Positions 4,528-5,428 of a stretch of 5,428 nucleotides of DNA are shown piece by piece. Source of the stretch: Chloroflexota bacterium (GTDB lineage: Bacteria; Chloroflexota; Dehalococcoidia; GIF9; AB-539-J10). The translations under genes were made by a program, and so were the position numbers. Location of the stretch: NCBI GenBank assembly GCA_030670425.1, contig DAOVBS010000047.1, positions 1 through 5,428 of the forward strand. The letters are read 5' to 3'. The notes beneath the pieces are model-generated. The model ran no database searches, was not told where the DNA came from, and was given only the letters and a program-made list of their open reading frames with translations. Position 1 is the first letter of the stretch; each line of letters starts with the position of its first letter.

Positions 4528-5428
4528 CTATGCCGCCAAGTCCCTTCCGAAGATCTGCTTTGCTATCACCCACTTCTGTACCTCGGTGGTACCCTCATAT
4601 ATCCGTGCCGTGACACAATCCCGGTAGATTTGCTCCACCTTATAGGTCGACTTGTCGGCAGCCAATTGATTCATGAATCCGTAGCCTCCGAATATCTGCA
4701 CGGCATTCCCAGCTATGTCACTCGCTACCTCTGTGGCAAAGTACTTCGCCATTGCGGTCTCAGGCTCAGGGAACTCTACCCCCTGGTCGTGCCGGCAAGC
4801 AGCCTTATAGCAAAGGTTTCGAGCAGCCTCTATTTGTGTAGCCCACTCAGCCAGCTTGAACTGCCAGTATTGATGTTGGGCGATTTTTTTCCCAAACAAT
4901 TCACGTTTCTTCATGTAGTCAACGGATACATCAAAGGCTGCTTGTGCCATACCGACCCCAGTGGCAGCAATTACTATTCTGCCGCGCGTCAGGGAGCCCA
5001 GCGCAATATGCAGGCCTTTGCCAATGCTCCAGATGAGGTTCTCTTTGGGAACTTCGACATCATCAAAACAAATGTCGGCGGTGAGACACGCCTTGATGCC
5101 CATCTTCCTGTCAGGCTCTCCCACCCTAACTCCCCTTTGGTGCAGGTCGACCACGAACATGCTCAGGGTTCCATCGGTCAGGCAGAGAATCGAGCCAAAG
5201 TCGGCCACTGGAGCATTGACTATAAAACGCTTCCTGCCATTAATAACCCATCTGTTTTCTCTCCTGGTAGCGGTTGTCTTGACTGTACTCACACTCAAGT
5301 CACTGCCGGCCTCCGGCTCGGTAATACCGAAACAGGCGATCTTCTCTCCTCTAGCCAGGGGAACCAGGTATTCCCTCTGCAGTCCTTTCGAGGCATACAG
5401 TAGCGAGGAGCCAGGCAGTACACACTGG
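4528..5428 (-). CDS. Acyl-CoA dehydrogenase (FAD-dependent), C-terminal 299 residues; 5' end outside window
   Basis: The minus-strand frame is open from the right edge to TAG at 4528-4530. It begins beyond the window; the full protein is probably about 380-400 residues. The enzyme oxidises an acyl-CoA thioester at C-alpha/C-beta, passing electrons from FAD, usually to ETF. Numbering from the edge: the beta-domain signature ACFGITEPEAGSD (31-43), the NGRKRFIVNA strand (63-72), KMGIKACLTADICFDDVEVP (108-127), RGRIVIAATGVGMAQAAFD (148-166), the FAD-contacting RELFGKKI (175-182), QIFGGYGF (244-251), and ARIYEGTTEVQ (274-284) with the catalytic Glu at 278. An MCAD/butyryl-CoA-type enzyme is suggested by the position of this Glu. 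Between GGYG and YRD the loop is about seven residues longer than in common family members (253-263, NQLAADKSTYK). Substrate cannot be assigned. It converges on ruvX and belongs to a different transcription unit. Confidence 0.95.
   Translation of the reverse strand, partial: QCVLPGSSLLYASKGLQREYLVPLARGEKIACFGITEPEAGSDLSVSTVKTTATRRENRWVINGRKRFIVNAPVADFGSILCLTDGTLSMFVVDLHQRGVRVGEPDRKMGIKACLTADICFDDVEVPKENLIWSIGKGLHIALGSLTRGRIVIAATGVGMAQAAFDVSVDYMKKRELFGKKIAQHQYWQFKLAEWATQIEAARNLCYKAACRHDQGVEFPEPETAMAKYFATEVASDIAGNAVQIFGGYGFMNQLAADKSTYKVEQIYRDCVTARIYEGTTEVQKWVIAKQIFGRDLAA

Noticed and set aside
4630..5403. Long open frame on the plus strand (257 codons) opposite the acyl-CoA dehydrogenase gene
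   Set aside because: The minus-strand frame carries every acyl-CoA dehydrogenase motif, while the plus-strand product resembles nothing known to me and is a mirror of that coding constraint.
1..5428. A mobile element, CRISPR array, tRNA gene or defence/toxin system
   Set aside because: No transposase or integrase motifs, terminal repeats with target duplications, regularly spaced repeats or tRNA cloverleaf were found. All long frames with family motifs are accounted for by five housekeeping or metabolic genes.

Overview
This window looks like a stretch of chromosomal housekeeping genes from a bacterium with moderate G+C content (roughly 50-55% by eye). A member of the Chloroflexota, probably Dehalococcoidia or a relative, is my best guess. 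The guess rests on the HolA sequence style (a basic Gly/Arg/Lys-rich insert after the first domain I strands), the alaS variant, a YchF-like GTPase with an SGKT P-loop, and an acyl-CoA dehydrogenase next door. It comes from family resemblance recalled from memory, not from a search.

Layout from left to right: (1) the N-terminal 66 residues of a YchF/Obg-type GTPase on the minus strand, running off the left edge. (2) A 63-base divergent intergenic region holding two mirror-image extended -10 promoters, one for each flanking gene. (3) holA (DNA polymerase III delta, clamp-loader subunit), plus strand, GTG start. (4) A 121-base gap with an extended -10 promoter and a 60-base leader. (5) alaS (alanyl-tRNA synthetase, complete, 875 aa), then one base later (6) ruvX/yqgF (pre-16S rRNA nuclease / putative Holliday junction resolvase, complete), the two forming a tight operon. 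(7) A 39-base convergent gap, then (8) the C-terminal 299 residues of an acyl-CoA dehydrogenase on the minus strand, running off the right edge.

The plus-strand genes serve replication (holA), translation (alaS) and rRNA maturation or DNA repair (ruvX). The left GTPase belongs to a ribosome-associated family, and the acyl-CoA dehydrogenase is a metabolic gene from a separate transcription unit. I see no mobile element, CRISPR array, tRNA, rRNA, toxin-antitoxin pair or defence system, and no sign of a new multi-gene system. The most interesting signals are small: the mirrored promoter pair, which would place both transcription starts at or next to GTG codons (possible leaderless mRNAs and a shifted start for the GTPase), a short palindrome covering the alaS -10 element, and a 7-residue-longer loop before the catalytic glutamate of the acyl-CoA dehydrogenase.
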